NCBI RefSeq assembly: GCF_000153825.1
Contig: NZ_DS022299.1
Location: forward strand, 461,216 to 525,215
Direction: 5' to 3'
DNA: 64,000 nucleotides
From: Synechococcus sp. RS9916
GTDB taxonomy: Bacteria > Cyanobacteriota > Cyanobacteriia > PCC-6307 > Cyanobiaceae
How positions within the stretch are numbered: the stretch's first letter is position 1; the number at the start of each line of letters is the position of its first letter. The notes below the pieces were generated by a model. That model searched no databases. It was not told the DNA's origin and saw only the letters and a list, made by a program, of their open reading frames with translations. Positions 54,323-63,244 of this stretch are shown piece after piece. The position numbers and the translations under genes are program-made.

Positions 54323-56395
54323 ATGGCGACACCCCGTCTTCACCCCCGCACGATCGACGCCGTCAAGGAACGGGCCGACATCGTTGATGTGGTGGGAGAG
54401 CACGTGGTGCTCAAGAAAAAAGGTCGTGAATTCGTTGGCATCTGCCCGTTCCACGACGACAGCAAGCCGTCGATGACGGTGTCACCGGCCAAGCAGTTTT
54501 ATTACTGCTTCTCGTGCGGGGCCGGTGGCAACTCCATCAAGTTTCTGATGGAACTTCAGCGCCAGAGCTTCAGCGATGTGGTGCTGGAGCTGGCGCGCAA
54601 ATACCAGCTGCCGGTGGAAACGGTGGATGGCCCCCAGCAGGAGCGGCTGCGCCAGCAGTTGTCGCGCCGCGAAAAACTCCACCGGGCGTTGGCCTTGGCC
54701 TCGGGCTGGTTTCGCACCCAGCTCCGCACTGCGGCGGGCCAGGGAGCGCTCCAGTATTTGCGTGAAAGCCGTGGGCTCTCGGAGGCGACCCTTGACGCCT
54801 TTGAACTCGGCTACGCCCCAGACCAGTGGGATGGCCTGCTGAAGCATCTGCAGCAGGTCGAAGGGTTAAGCCCCGAGATGCTCGAGGCCGCCGGACTGGT
54901 GGTGCCGCGTAAGGGTGGCAATGGTTTCTACGACCGTTTCCGTCATCGCGTGATGGTGCCGATCCGCGACCGTCAGGGTCGGGTGATCGGCTTCGGTGGT
55001 CGCAGCTTGGATGGCGCCGAGCCCAAATATCTCAACTCTCCAGAGACGGAGGTGTTTGAGAAGGGCAAGCACCTTTTTGGTCTTGATCGGGCCGCCAACG
55101 CCATCCGCAAGGACGACCGAGCGGTGGTGGTGGAGGGTTATTTCGATGTGATTGCTCTCCATGCAGCGGGGATCACCAATGCGGTGGCGTCCCTCGGAAC
55201 TGCTCTGAGCAGCCAGCAGATCACCCAGCTCTGCCGATGCAGCGATGGCAAGCGCATCGTGCTCAATTTCGATGCCGATGGTGCCGGGATCCGAGCAGCC
55301 AATCGGGCGATCGGTGAGGTGGAGCAGCTCGCCCTGCAGGGGCAGTTGGAGCTGCGGGTGTTGCACCTGCCGTCCGGTAAGGATCCCGATGAATTCCTCA
55401 AAGACCATGGCGCCGGCGACTACCGGGCTCTGCTCGATCAGGCACCGCTCTGGCTCGACTGGCAAATCGAGCAGGTGCTGGAGGGTCGCGACCTCGCCAA
55501 GGCCGATCAGTTTCAGCAAGGGGTGAGTGCCCTGGTGGCACTGCTGGGCAAGTTGCCCCCATCGGCGATCCGCACCCATTACCTCCAGCAAGTGGCCGAA
55601 CGCCTCAGTGGTGGCCAGGGGCGTCTGGCGCTTCAGCTGGAGGACGACCTGCGTCAACAGGTGAAGGGTCAGCGTTGGCATGGCCGTTCCGCCCGCTTTG
55701 AGCAGCCAGGCGAGTCGAGTCAGCGCGAACGCTCTGAGGCCGAGATCCTGCGCCTTTATCTCCATTGCCCCTCCCATCGCAGCGCCATCCGCCGTGAGCT
55801 GCGTCAGCGGGAGCTGGAGGATTTCGCCCTCCAGCACCATCGGCTGTTGTGGGCCTCGCTGACCGATCTGGAGGAAACCAATATTGGTGCCGGTCGGCTT
55901 GAGGCCGTCAGTCGCGGGCAGGACAGCGGCGATGAACTGGCTGACCTCGATCTCCCCCGTCTGCTGACCGATCAATTGCTGCTGGAGAACAGCGCGTTGG
56001 TGTCTCGGTTAACCCCTTTGTTGGAGCCGGGGGAGCTGCAGCTCCTGGCCTTGGCGAATCCGATGCAGCAGCTGCGCGGCACGGCGGCAATGCTCGAGCG
56101 CCAGAAGAGTCTCAAGCGTTGCCGCCATCTGCTGGAGGCTTGGGGTGGGCAGCGGCTGCAGACGTTGGAACGTTGCATCGCCTCGCTGATCGCGCAGGAG
56201 CAGGACCAGCCGCAGACGCTTGCCAACATCGACATGGAACAGCGCATTCAGGCCTTGTTCGACGACCTCAACGCCGATGCCCTTCGCTTTCAGGAGCTCT
56301 ATTACAGCGAGCGCAAACACATTGCCCATCTCGATGAGCAGCGCTGTGCGGGCTATTCCGGACCTCAGGAGACTCCGGGGGGAGCCGCAGCCTGA
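54323..56395 (+). CDS. dnaG: DNA primase
   Basis: A 690-residue primase. The CHC2 zinc finger is GICPFHDDSKPSMTVSPAKQ and FYYCFSCGAGGNSIKFL. The TOPRIM core has VVVEGYFDVIALHAAGITN with the catalytic Glu, then VLNFDADGAGIRAANRAI. A C-terminal helical domain for helicase contact follows, here less conserved. ATG 54323 (MATPRLHPRTIDAVKERADI) starts at the family's N-terminus. Confidence 0.96.
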   Translation: MATPRLHPRTIDAVKERADIVDVVGEHVVLKKKGREFVGICPFHDDSKPSMTVSPAKQFYYCFSCGAGGNSIKFLMELQRQSFSDVVLELARKYQLPVETVDGPQQERLRQQLSRREKLHRALALASGWFRTQLRTAAGQGALQYLRESRGLSEATLDAFELGYAPDQWDGLLKHLQQVEGLSPEMLEAAGLVVPRKGGNGFYDRFRHRVMVPIRDRQGRVIGFGGRSLDGAEPKYLNSPETEVFEKGKHLFGLDRAANAIRKDDRAVVVEGYFDVIALHAAGITNAVASLGTALSSQQITQLCRCSDGKRIVLNFDADGAGIRAANRAIGEVEQLALQGQLELRVLHLPSGKDPDEFLKDHGAGDYRALLDQAPLWLDWQIEQVLEGRDLAKADQFQQGVSALVALLGKLPPSAIRTHYLQQVAERLSGGQGRLALQLEDDLRQQVKGQRWHGRSARFEQPGESSQRERSEAEILRLYLHCPSHRSAIRRELRQRELEDFALQHHRLLWASLTDLEETNIGAGRLEAVSRGQDSGDELADLDLPRLLTDQLLLENSALVSRLTPLLEPGELQLLALANPMQQLRGTAAMLERQKSLKRCRHLLEAWGGQRLQTLERCIASLIAQEQDQPQTLANIDMEQRIQALFDDLNADALRFQELYYSERKHIAHLDEQRCAGYSGPQETPGGAAA

Positions 56396-56398
56396 GGC

Positions 56399-57616
56399 TT
56401 AGCGGGGCCGGCTCAGCGCTTTGATCAGAGCGGTGTCGTTCATTGACTCGAGCTCAAGGGCTTGCCACTGCTGTTGCCAGCCGCGTACCCGCACGGCCAG
56501 TCGTTGCTGATAGCGCTCGGAGAGTGCGGCTGGTGCGAGTCCCATCGCCACCCCTTTGCGGATCACCGTCGCGGCAAGCGCCCCGCTTTCGAGCGCTCGG
56601 TCGATGCCATGGCCTTGATGGGGGTCCACCAACGCTGCTGCATCTCCCGCGAGCAGGATTCCAGCTGATGACTGGGGTGCCGTAGTGGGGTGGATCACGG
56701 GGATGGCCATCGTCTGGATGGTTGACGTGTTGTGATGGCTCGCCTCGACTGCGGAATGATCCCAGTCGTGATTAAGGGTTTGGATCCATTGGCGAGTGCG
56801 CTCCATTAAGTCCCTGCCCCTGATCGGTAAGTCGCCATGGCGATTCACCATGGCGGCGACGCCGCAGTTGAACCCGCCTGGAACGGCGAAGGCCCAGGCA
56901 TAGGTCGACTCTCCGGGCCAGAGGTAGTGGAGGCGTGACCGCGGTTGAGCTTGAGCGCTGCTGGTCTGGGACTCGTGCGGCGTCAGATAGCAACGACTGG
57001 CCAGGGCCTGAAGAGAGCGTGGTCGGGCTGGGTTGCTCTGTCGCTGAATGGCGGAGGCTGCTCCGTCGCAACCCACCACCACTGGCGTGGTGATGGCAAA
57101 GCGTTTGAGGGGCTTGCCTTCGCGGGTTCGGATCCGTCCGCGCACCTGCCACCGCTGGATCGCCTGGTCCCACCTCAGGCTTTCCACTTGCCAGCCAAAC
57201 TCCATTGGCAGCTGGCGTTCCCTGCAGCGTTCCACCAGCCAGTGGTCGAGGTCATGGCGCCGAACGGTTTGGAGGCATGCTGTGCTCGACAGGATGGCCC
57301 CGCGTTCCGCAAGCCATCCCTGACCGGTCAGCCCTTGGTCATAACCCCGGGCTCTGACGCTGCCCCGCTCTTCCAGAGAGCTGCGGCACTGCAGCTCTGG
57401 GGACGTTGTAAGTAGCCCCAGATGCTGGACCAGGGTCTGGGCGCCGAGGGGCAGGGCATCGCCACAAATTTTGTCGCGGGGAAAGTGGGCACGATCCAGG
57501 GCCAGCACCTCCAGGCCGCTTCCTGCCAGTGCCATCCCACAGGCTGCACCTGCTGGGCCCAGGCCAACGATCAGCACCTGCACCTGTCGACTCTCTTGTT
57601 GTGGTTTTGCACTCAT
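56399..57616 (-). CDS. FAD-dependent oxidoreductase, geranylgeranyl-reductase-like
   Basis: A 405-residue flavoprotein of the GGR/halogenase-like clan. The dinucleotide motif is VLIVGLGPAGAACGMALAGS, the RDKICGDALPLGAQTLVQHL stretch is characteristic of the geranylgeranyl-reductase subfamily, and the second FAD motif is ILLAGDAAALVDPHQGHGID. Possible substrates are isoprenoid chains of chlorophyll, tocopherol or quinones, but the sequence does not decide this. Its ATG overlaps the stop of the upstream HELTH-motif gene by 4 bp. Confidence 0.86.
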   Translation of the reverse strand: MSAKPQQESRQVQVLIVGLGPAGAACGMALAGSGLEVLALDRAHFPRDKICGDALPLGAQTLVQHLGLLTTSPELQCRSSLEERGSVRARGYDQGLTGQGWLAERGAILSSTACLQTVRRHDLDHWLVERCRERQLPMEFGWQVESLRWDQAIQRWQVRGRIRTREGKPLKRFAITTPVVVGCDGAASAIQRQSNPARPRSLQALASRCYLTPHESQTSSAQAQPRSRLHYLWPGESTYAWAFAVPGGFNCGVAAMVNRHGDLPIRGRDLMERTRQWIQTLNHDWDHSAVEASHHNTSTIQTMAIPVIHPTTAPQSSAGILLAGDAAALVDPHQGHGIDRALESGALAATVIRKGVAMGLAPAALSERYQQRLAVRVRGWQQQWQALELESMNDTALIKALSRPR

Positions 57617-58581
57617 GGATTGGGCTGCAGCGGCTGATCCAGACGGTTGTGGGTGAGGACCCGAAGCAGGTGCATGGGTTCACGCGACACGCTGCCGGCG
57701 TGCAAGAGCGCCTCCAGCTCCCGCGCCCGGGCGATCACCATTTGGCAGGCCTCACCGTGGTGCTGAGGATCCAAGGTCTGGAGGTAGACGTGGGCGCGGG
57801 CGTCGTCGCGCAGACCGCCATCCGCGTTGAGGCCAAGGCTGTTCAGGAATAACGCAGCCTTGAACTGTCCTAGGGCCGCCAACATGCCCAGGGCATCAGC
57901 AATCAGCTCATCAAACAGGTTGATGCGCATTTCGCCCACAAGCCGTTTGCAGGCGATATGGGTGAGTTCATGCTCCAGTCGCCAACGCCTGGAGCGTTCG
58001 ATCCAGTCCTCGTCTGACAGGTCTCCAGGGATGCATGAGGCAGGTAGGGAGCTGTAAGGCGCCTCATGCAGCATCAGCAGTTGACAGCGCTGCTCCCGCC
58101 CGATGTCGCGGATCAGCCCCCAATGAATCAGCCCCGCCACAGCCTGGGCGTGCACTGTGGCTTGGATGCTGGCAGGTTCACAGCGATGGGCCAGACAGCG
58201 CACGGCAAGCACGAAATCGGTTTGTGCTCGGAAGTGAATCACCGGGATCGATCCGCAGGGGTGCGGGGCCAGGCTGATGGTGATGCCTGCGGGGTCTTCC
58301 AGTTGGGGAGCCGCCCGCTGATCCGCAGGACTTGCGGCTTCGCCCTGCAACACCAGGCGACGGTAAAGCTCGCTGCTGGCAGCTCCCCGCCGCGGCGTGA
58401 TCCAGAGCTGCGGTAGGTGCTCCCGCAGTGCATCGAGGGGGGCGCTGTGCTGGCGTTGGTTATGCCTTTGGCTGATCCATTCCGCCCACCAGAGATCCTG
58501 CGCTGCGCGGGGCAGGGGCAGGTCCGGCCAGGCTTGATCACTCCCGCAGAAGTCGCTGCAATAGCGCTCAAGCGAAGGCAT
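57613..58581 (-). CDS. HELTH-motif protein, putative zinc metalloprotease
   Basis: A 322-residue protein of unknown family. The C-terminal half carries the zinc-peptidase motif HELTH (residues 204-208) within WRLEHELTHIACKRLVGEMR. An acidic NLFDELIADALGMLAALG follows 16-21 residues later and could supply the third zinc ligand as in gluzincins. The N-terminal half has several Cys and a Trp-rich helix (WWAEWISQRHNQRQHS). No signal peptide or membrane helix is seen, so it is cytosolic. It is coupled by an ATGA overlap to the GGR-like flavoprotein. Function is inferred only from the motif. Confidence 0.66.
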   Translation of the reverse strand: MPSLERYCSDFCGSDQAWPDLPLPRAAQDLWWAEWISQRHNQRQHSAPLDALREHLPQLWITPRRGAASSELYRRLVLQGEAASPADQRAAPQLEDPAGITISLAPHPCGSIPVIHFRAQTDFVLAVRCLAHRCEPASIQATVHAQAVAGLIHWGLIRDIGREQRCQLLMLHEAPYSSLPASCIPGDLSDEDWIERSRRWRLEHELTHIACKRLVGEMRINLFDELIADALGMLAALGQFKAALFLNSLGLNADGGLRDDARAHVYLQTLDPQHHGEACQMVIARARELEALLHAGSVSREPMHLLRVLTHNRLDQPLQPNP

Positions 58582-58705
58582 GGAGGCTTGGATGTCCAGT
58601 GCTGTTGGTCTAGTCCCGCTGCTCCGGCTGCGCCCGCGGGTCGCCGGGATTGGATGATGGCCCAATCGGTGGCTTCGGCTGCTCCGTTCCGTTTGGTGGT
58701 TGGCA

Positions 58706-58963
58706 ATGACGGCCTTTCTTGAAGCGTTCTGGCACGGCGAAGGCATTGGCGACGGCGGTGATCTCGAAGAAGCCCTTCAGGCCTATGTCGAGGTCAAGCC
58801 CGACGATGACGATTGGCCAGCGGCCTGTGCTGCTGAGGGTGCTGAACCACGGATTGAGCGCTTCGCGTCGTTTGAGGCCTATCTCGACAACGAGGATGCC
58901 CTGGAAGTCATCCCCGTGAGTGCGCAGATGATCGTTGATGCCCTCGCACAGCGTTCAGCCTGA
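58706..58963 (+). CDS. Acidic hypothetical protein
   Basis: An 85-residue acidic protein: MTAFLEAFWHGEGIGDGGDL, then EEALQAYVEVKPDDDDWPAA and ERFASFEAYLDNEDALEV. No motif recognised. It overlaps the next gene by one base in TGATG, so the two small genes are probably co-translated. ATG 58706 follows an in-frame TTG at 58700. Confidence 0.6.
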   Translation: MTAFLEAFWHGEGIGDGGDLEEALQAYVEVKPDDDDWPAACAAEGAEPRIERFASFEAYLDNEDALEVIPVSAQMIVDALAQRSA

Positions 58964-59259
58964 TGGTGGAAGCGTCCTTCGAGTTCTCGGCCTTTACTGC
59001 CGTGAATCACCTCTGGCCGGCGTTTGTTGATCAGCTTGGGGTGGTGAAGTCTCAGCAGGCGGTTCGTCAGGCGTTGGATTTGCAAGCCATGCACGGCAAG
59101 GACGGCACGGTGCCGGTCTTGTTTGTTGAAACGTGCGGAATCGCCCTGGCCAGTTCGGTTCTCCTGCGGGAGGAAACAGGCTTGAACGCCCATGGCGGCG
59201 GCATGGTGCTGCTTGTGTCCAAGCGGGCCCAAGAGCTTCAGTTGATCTGGGGCGTCTAA
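58963..59259 (+). CDS. Hypothetical protein
   Basis: A 98-residue protein: MVEASFEFSAFTAVNHLWPA, then FVDQLGVVKSQQAVRQALDL and VPVLFVETCGIALASSVLLR. It ends LLVSKRAQELQLIWGV. The mixed alpha/beta pattern and GTVPVLFVETCGIA resemble a small compact fold, but no family is recognised. It is coupled to the preceding acidic gene. Confidence 0.58.
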   Translation: MVEASFEFSAFTAVNHLWPAFVDQLGVVKSQQAVRQALDLQAMHGKDGTVPVLFVETCGIALASSVLLREETGLNAHGGGMVLLVSKRAQELQLIWGV

Positions 59260-59342
59260 GACCCTGCTGTTTTTCTGGCGGTGGGTGTTGCGCTGATGGA
59301 TCAGTGCCGGCAGCCTGCGGCTGATGTCGTTGAAGGGTTGGG

Positions 59343-60488
59343 ATGACCTCCTCCAGTGCAGGGGTGCAGAAGGTGGCGATCATTGGTGGTGGTGTTGCCG
59401 GCCTCACGCTCGCCCTTGCCCTCCAGCGGCATGGCATCCGCGTGTCGGTGCATGAGAAGTACGACCATTACCAGAGCCAGTCGACCGGTTTCCTGATCTG
59501 GAGTTACGCCATCAAGATCCTGCAGGACCTTGATGTGCCGGTGCAGAACTTCGGGGCACCGCTGGAGGTCTTTCGCATGCACGGCCGCAAGGGGCAGCCC
59601 GTGGTCGATATGCCCATTGGCGATGTATCCCGTCGCAATGGTGCCGAGAGCTATGAGGTCAACCGCCGGCGTTTGTCACAGACCCTGGCGGCCATGGTGG
59701 GCAACGATCTCGTGCTCGGTCAGGAGTGCGTCTCGGTGGTGAACCATCCCGGACACGCCACGGCCCATTTCGCTGATGGCAGTTGTGTGGATGCCGATGT
59801 GGTGATCGCCTGCGATGGCGCCAACAGTGCCCTGCGCCAGCAGATGTTTCCCGATGTGCGCCTGCGCATGCTCGGTTCTGGAGGCTGGATCGCTGTGATT
59901 GACGCGATTCCGGAGGGGCTTGAACCAGGCGTGCAGATGGATTTTTGGCTTCCTGGCTGCAAGGCGGGGGTGGCTCAGCTTGGCCATGGTGAAACCCGCT
60001 GGTATGTGGCGTTCAACACCATCCAGCCGCAGGCTGACGTGGCCAAAAAAGAGCAGATTCAGCAGCAGATCAAGCGTGTGCCGGAGCTGCTTCAGCGTTG
60101 TCTGGAGCTGACGGATGAAGAGCAGATGGTCTTTACCCAAGCAGGTGATCTATTGGCCTTGTCACCGTGGTACCGCGATCGTGTTCTGCTGATTGGCGAC
60201 GCTGCTCATGCCACCAGTCCCTACGCCGGGATGGGGGCCTGTTCTGCCATTGCGGATGCAGCCGTTCTGGCCGATTTGATCGCCTCAGGCCGTCCTGTCG
60301 CTGAGATCTTTCAGTGCTTCGAGGCGGCGCGTAAGCCTGCCGCTGATGCTGTGATCAAAGAGTCGCGTCATGGCCTGGATCGCTCCACCTGTGGTGGTCT
60401 GCGCAGTTGGATGCGCGATTTGATGTTCGCCAACATCCCCAGTCCCAAGCTCGATCAGATCGTGGAAGACATGGTCACCGGGCGCTGA
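59343..60488 (+). CDS. FAD-dependent monooxygenase
   Basis: A 381-residue class A flavoprotein monooxygenase. The FAD-binding motif is VAIIGGGVAGLTLALALQRH, the DG motif lies near DVVIACDGANSALRQQMF, and the second FAD motif is VLLIGDAAHATSPYAGMGAC. This set covers salicylate- or zeaxanthin-epoxidase-like enzymes; the substrate is not predictable. It has no obvious operon partner. Confidence 0.88.
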   Translation: MTSSSAGVQKVAIIGGGVAGLTLALALQRHGIRVSVHEKYDHYQSQSTGFLIWSYAIKILQDLDVPVQNFGAPLEVFRMHGRKGQPVVDMPIGDVSRRNGAESYEVNRRRLSQTLAAMVGNDLVLGQECVSVVNHPGHATAHFADGSCVDADVVIACDGANSALRQQMFPDVRLRMLGSGGWIAVIDAIPEGLEPGVQMDFWLPGCKAGVAQLGHGETRWYVAFNTIQPQADVAKKEQIQQQIKRVPELLQRCLELTDEEQMVFTQAGDLLALSPWYRDRVLLIGDAAHATSPYAGMGACSAIADAAVLADLIASGRPVAEIFQCFEAARKPAADAVIKESRHGLDRSTCGGLRSWMRDLMFANIPSPKLDQIVEDMVTGR

Positions 60489-60512
60489 TGCCAGTCCCAC
60501 CTTCGGCTGGGC

Positions 60513-61787
60513 TCAGGCCCGCACCACGGGCACGTCGCTCAGCCGGGTTGTGCAGGCCTGCCCCAGCCGATCACGGCGCATCATCCAGCTTGGGGTCATG
60601 CCGCAGGCGGCCCAGGCCACGGTGCCGCTGCCATAGCGGCGATTGAGGCCGTCAATCGTGGCCAGCAGAACCTCCCGGCGCTGGAGATCGGCGGGGTCGC
60701 ATGGGGTGAGCAGGTGTTGTTGCAGGTGGTGGATGCCCTGCAGGTGTTGCATCAGCACCCCAGCTTTGGCGAGTGGGCGGTGCGGCTGAAAAATGCGTGC
60801 CACCAGAGGCAGTGCTGCCTTGAGCAGCACCGTGGTGTCGTTGCTGGGTAGGTCGAGTTGGCGGCTGGCAGAGCGGCTGTAGAAGCCTGGGCTGAATGGA
60901 CTGGTGCGGGTATAAATCGTCAGGGCTGCGGCGCGTTGCCCCTGCTTGCGCAGCTTTTCGGCGGCCCGCACCACGTAGGTGGCGATCGCTTGTTGCAGTT
61001 CCTCGAGGCTGGTGACCGGTCGGCTGAAGCTGCGGCTGACGCAGGTTTCCTGTTTGGGGGAGGGGGCCAGGGCGAGGGGCAGGCAGGCATGGCCCCTGAG
61101 CTCCCGTTGCAGGCGCCAACCCACCACGCCGGCTTTGGCTTTCAACACACCGGTGGGCATGTCGCGCAACTGACGGGCGTTGGTGATGCCGCGGCCGCGG
61201 CACCAATGGGCGAGTTTGCGACCAATGCCCCACACGTCTTCGATGGCGATCGTTTCCAGCCAGGGGTCGGGGTCGCCACAGTGCCCCAGGTCAAACACGC
61301 CGGCATGGGCTGGGATGCCTTTGGCCAGTTGATTCGCCAATTTGGCCTGGCTTTTGCTTGGGCCCAGCCCGATGGCGATCGGCAGGCCCAGGTTGTGCTT
61401 GATGCGGGCTCGCAGTTGCCGCGCCCATCCCCTGAGATCGCCGTCCACGGGCCGGGTCAGGCATGCGAAGGCTTCATCGATGGAATAGATCTCCAGGTCT
61501 TCCGCCTGTTGCTCCAGCAGGCTCATCAGCCGCTGGCTCATATCGGCGTAAAGGGCGTAATTGGAACTGCGCACCACCACGTTCAGGCGTTCGAGATCAT
61601 GCCGCGCTTGGAAAAACGGTGTGCCCATGGCGATGCCCAGTGCTCGGGCTTCAGCGCTGCGGGCCACGATGCAGCCGTCGTTGTTGGAAAGCACCACCAC
61701 GGGTTTGCCTTGCAGCGCCGGATCGAGACTCTGCTCACAGGAGGCATAGAAGTTGTTGGCGTCGATCAGCGCCGTGGCCTTGGCCAT
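60513..61787 (-). CDS. umuC: DNA polymerase V catalytic subunit
   Basis: A 424-residue Y-family translesion polymerase. The palm motifs are LIDANNFYASCEQSLDPALQ and VLSNNDGCIVARSAEARALG, with IYSIDEAFACL carrying the second acidic cluster. A helix-hairpin-helix (EDVWGIGRKLAHWCRGRGIT) and little-finger domain follow. It overlaps umuD by one base. It is expected to be induced by DNA damage through the LexA-like box upstream of umuD. Confidence 0.94.
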   Translation of the reverse strand: MAKATALIDANNFYASCEQSLDPALQGKPVVVLSNNDGCIVARSAEARALGIAMGTPFFQARHDLERLNVVVRSSNYALYADMSQRLMSLLEQQAEDLEIYSIDEAFACLTRPVDGDLRGWARQLRARIKHNLGLPIAIGLGPSKSQAKLANQLAKGIPAHAGVFDLGHCGDPDPWLETIAIEDVWGIGRKLAHWCRGRGITNARQLRDMPTGVLKAKAGVVGWRLQRELRGHACLPLALAPSPKQETCVSRSFSRPVTSLEELQQAIATYVVRAAEKLRKQGQRAAALTIYTRTSPFSPGFYSRSASRQLDLPSNDTTVLLKAALPLVARIFQPHRPLAKAGVLMQHLQGIHHLQQHLLTPCDPADLQRREVLLATIDGLNRRYGSGTVAWAACGMTPSWMMRRDRLGQACTTRLSDVPVVRA

Positions 61788-62218
61788 CAGAGTGGATGAA
61801 TCACGTGCACAGCCACGCCCCAGATCTGCACATCGGTGCAGTGATGCAGATCCAGACAGGGGTAAGCGGGATTGGCGGCTTCCAGGTGCAGCCCGCGTTG
61901 ATCGCGCATCAACCGCTTGAGCGTGAAGGCCCCGTCGAGGATCGCCACCACGATGCGTCCGGGCCGGGGATTGAGGCTGCGGTCGACCACCAGCAGGTCG
62001 CCGTCATGGATGCCGGCACCGATCATGGAGTCACCGCTGACGCGCAGAAAAAAGGTGCTGCTGGGGTGGCGGATCAGTTGCTCATTGAGGTCGATGCCGA
62101 CATCCACGTAGTCGTCGGCAGGTGACGGGAAACCGGCCGCCACGCGCTCCCCGGCCAGGGGAATGGCCAACGGGCGTCGTTGCGCTCGCAGCGGTAACGG
62201 CGTGTTCTGAACGTCCAC
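61787..62218 (-). CDS. umuD: Self-cleaving SOS mutagenesis protein UmuD
   Basis: A 143-residue S24/LexA-like serine peptidase that cleaves itself to activate polymerase V. The nucleophile is in RVSGDSMIGAGIHDGDLLV and the general-base Lys in DGAFTLKRLMRD. The cleavage region reads AAGFPSPADDYVDV, Ala-Gly rather than the E. coli Cys-Gly bond. It is the first gene of a two-gene umuDC operon. Confidence 0.93.
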   Translation of the reverse strand: MDVQNTPLPLRAQRRPLAIPLAGERVAAGFPSPADDYVDVGIDLNEQLIRHPSSTFFLRVSGDSMIGAGIHDGDLLVVDRSLNPRPGRIVVAILDGAFTLKRLMRDQRGLHLEAANPAYPCLDLHHCTDVQIWGVAVHVIHPL

Positions 62219-62245
62219 GGCACGAACACCTCCTTCCTGTTAATA

Positions 62246-62259
62246 GTACAGATGTTCTG
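62246..62259. promoter_or_regulatory. LexA box of umuDC (cyanobacterial type)
   Basis: AGTACAGATGTTCT fits the cyanobacterial LexA pattern RGTAC-n3-DGTWCB. It lies 28 bases upstream of the umuD start and also upstream of the divergent hypothetical gene at 62288. Direct operator evidence is not available. Confidence 0.7.
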
Positions 62260-62287
62260 CTGTGTTGGTGGGGGTGGGTGCCGGAAG

Positions 62288-62713
62288 ATGGACGCCCCAC
62301 GCCATTGGATCGTTATGGCTGATGCTCCTTATCTGATCGCTTTGGCGTTGTTGGAGCAGAACGGAGCACGAGCCCTGCCTTTGGGGGGACGCTCGCTGCC
62401 GGCCGATGCCGACTTGACGCCCGGTGGTGAGCCCCACGTCATGGCCAAGGAGCTCGCCCTGGAGCTGCTGGTTCGGGTGTGGCAACGCAGTGATGATGGA
62501 CCGCTTCAGCAGGCCTCACCGCAGGGCAGTTTGTTGCTGGCGGAGGTGCCCATGGGGTGCTTGCCCGAGGATCTGCCGACGCTCAAGGCCGCCTGGTTGA
62601 ACAGTGGTGACACCACCGCTTTCCATCAGGGACTGCAGGCCATGGCCGGCCGGGTCTGGACCCTGTCATTCGCCAAGTTTCAGCCCCTTGTCTTTACACC
62701 TCTGGCCGCGTGA
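62288..62713 (+). CDS. Hypothetical protein divergent from umuDC
   Basis: A 141-residue unrecognised protein: MDAPRHWIVMADAPYLIALA, then LLEQNGARALPLGGRSLPAD and MAKELALELLVRVWQRSDDG. It ends LSFAKFQPLVFTPLAA. Leu/Ala-rich, soluble. It shares the 70-bp intergenic region and the LexA-like box with umuD, so it may belong to the SOS regulon. Start could also be ATG 62315. Confidence 0.62.
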   Translation: MDAPRHWIVMADAPYLIALALLEQNGARALPLGGRSLPADADLTPGGEPHVMAKELALELLVRVWQRSDDGPLQQASPQGSLLLAEVPMGCLPEDLPTLKAAWLNSGDTTAFHQGLQAMAGRVWTLSFAKFQPLVFTPLAA

Positions 62714-62734
62714 GCGGTTGGAGGAATCCCGCGA

Positions 62735-62923
62735 TCAACGGCTCTGGTTTTCGTCGAGGGCGGCATCGAGCGTGATGCCGCGGGTTTCTGCTGTGGCCAC
62801 AACCTTGTAGGCCGTTTGGCGGTTGTTCACCACATGGCAGTGCTGCTGGGCATCGCAAACCCGGAAGCGCCCTCCGGCCATGAAGTCAGCGGTGAGTCCG
62901 GAGGAGGTTCTCAGCATGCGCAT
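62735..62923 (-). CDS. Small conserved hypothetical protein
   Basis: A 62-residue protein: MRMLRTSSGLTADFMAGGRF, then RVCDAQQHCHVVNNRQTAYK and VVATAETRGITLDAALDENQ. The CDAQQHCHVV stretch could bind a metal, but no domain is recognised. It starts head-to-head with the plus-strand candidate below, and both cannot be strongly expressed. Confidence 0.5.
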   Translation of the reverse strand: MRMLRTSSGLTADFMAGGRFRVCDAQQHCHVVNNRQTAYKVVATAETRGITLDAALDENQSR

Positions 62924-63056
62924 GACGATGATCTCCGGCTTGCGTCATCCTCGGGCCGTTCCCGCGGAGGCGCTTGAGGAGGAATACCTAAAACCAAGGG
63001 CAATTGAGCGATTGCGCTCATGGATCTCAGTGCACCAATGCTTAGACCGGATTTAA
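62916..63056 (+). CDS. Possible small basic protein
   Basis: A 46-residue candidate: MRMTMISGLRHPRAVPAEAL, then EEEYLKPRAIERLRSWISVH and QCLDRI. A plausible helix, but its start overlaps the divergent minus-strand gene by 8 bp. Confidence 0.28.
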   Translation: MRMTMISGLRHPRAVPAEALEEEYLKPRAIERLRSWISVHQCLDRI

Positions 63057-63073
63057 CCCTGCGGTTGAACGTC

Positions 63074-63244
63074 ATGACTGCATCAAGGCCGTCAACGCAT
63101 CAGCCTGAAGCGCACTCTCCCTCATGCCAGATTCCGCCTCGTCCCCAGACGATTCAGGCTCTGCTCAGCCTCGCTTGGCTCCATCCCCGCAGTGAGCGTC
63201 CGTCCTGGTTGCGGGCCGAACTTGGCGAATCTGGCCCGGACTGA
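63074..63244 (+). CDS. Possible small hypothetical protein
   Basis: A 56-residue frame starting MTASRPSTHQPEAHSPSCQI, with a more structured end PRPQTIQALLSLAWLHPRSE, then RPSWLRAELGESGPD. No motif. The second half looks like coding sequence, the first half less so. Confidence 0.3.
   Translation: MTASRPSTHQPEAHSPSCQIPPRPQTIQALLSLAWLHPRSERPSWLRAELGESGPD

Noticed and set aside
54866-55975. 369-residue minus-strand open frame
   Set aside because: Antisense of dnaG; no family features.
60858-61799. 313-residue plus-strand open frame
   Set aside because: Antisense of umuC; shadow of a well-supported gene.
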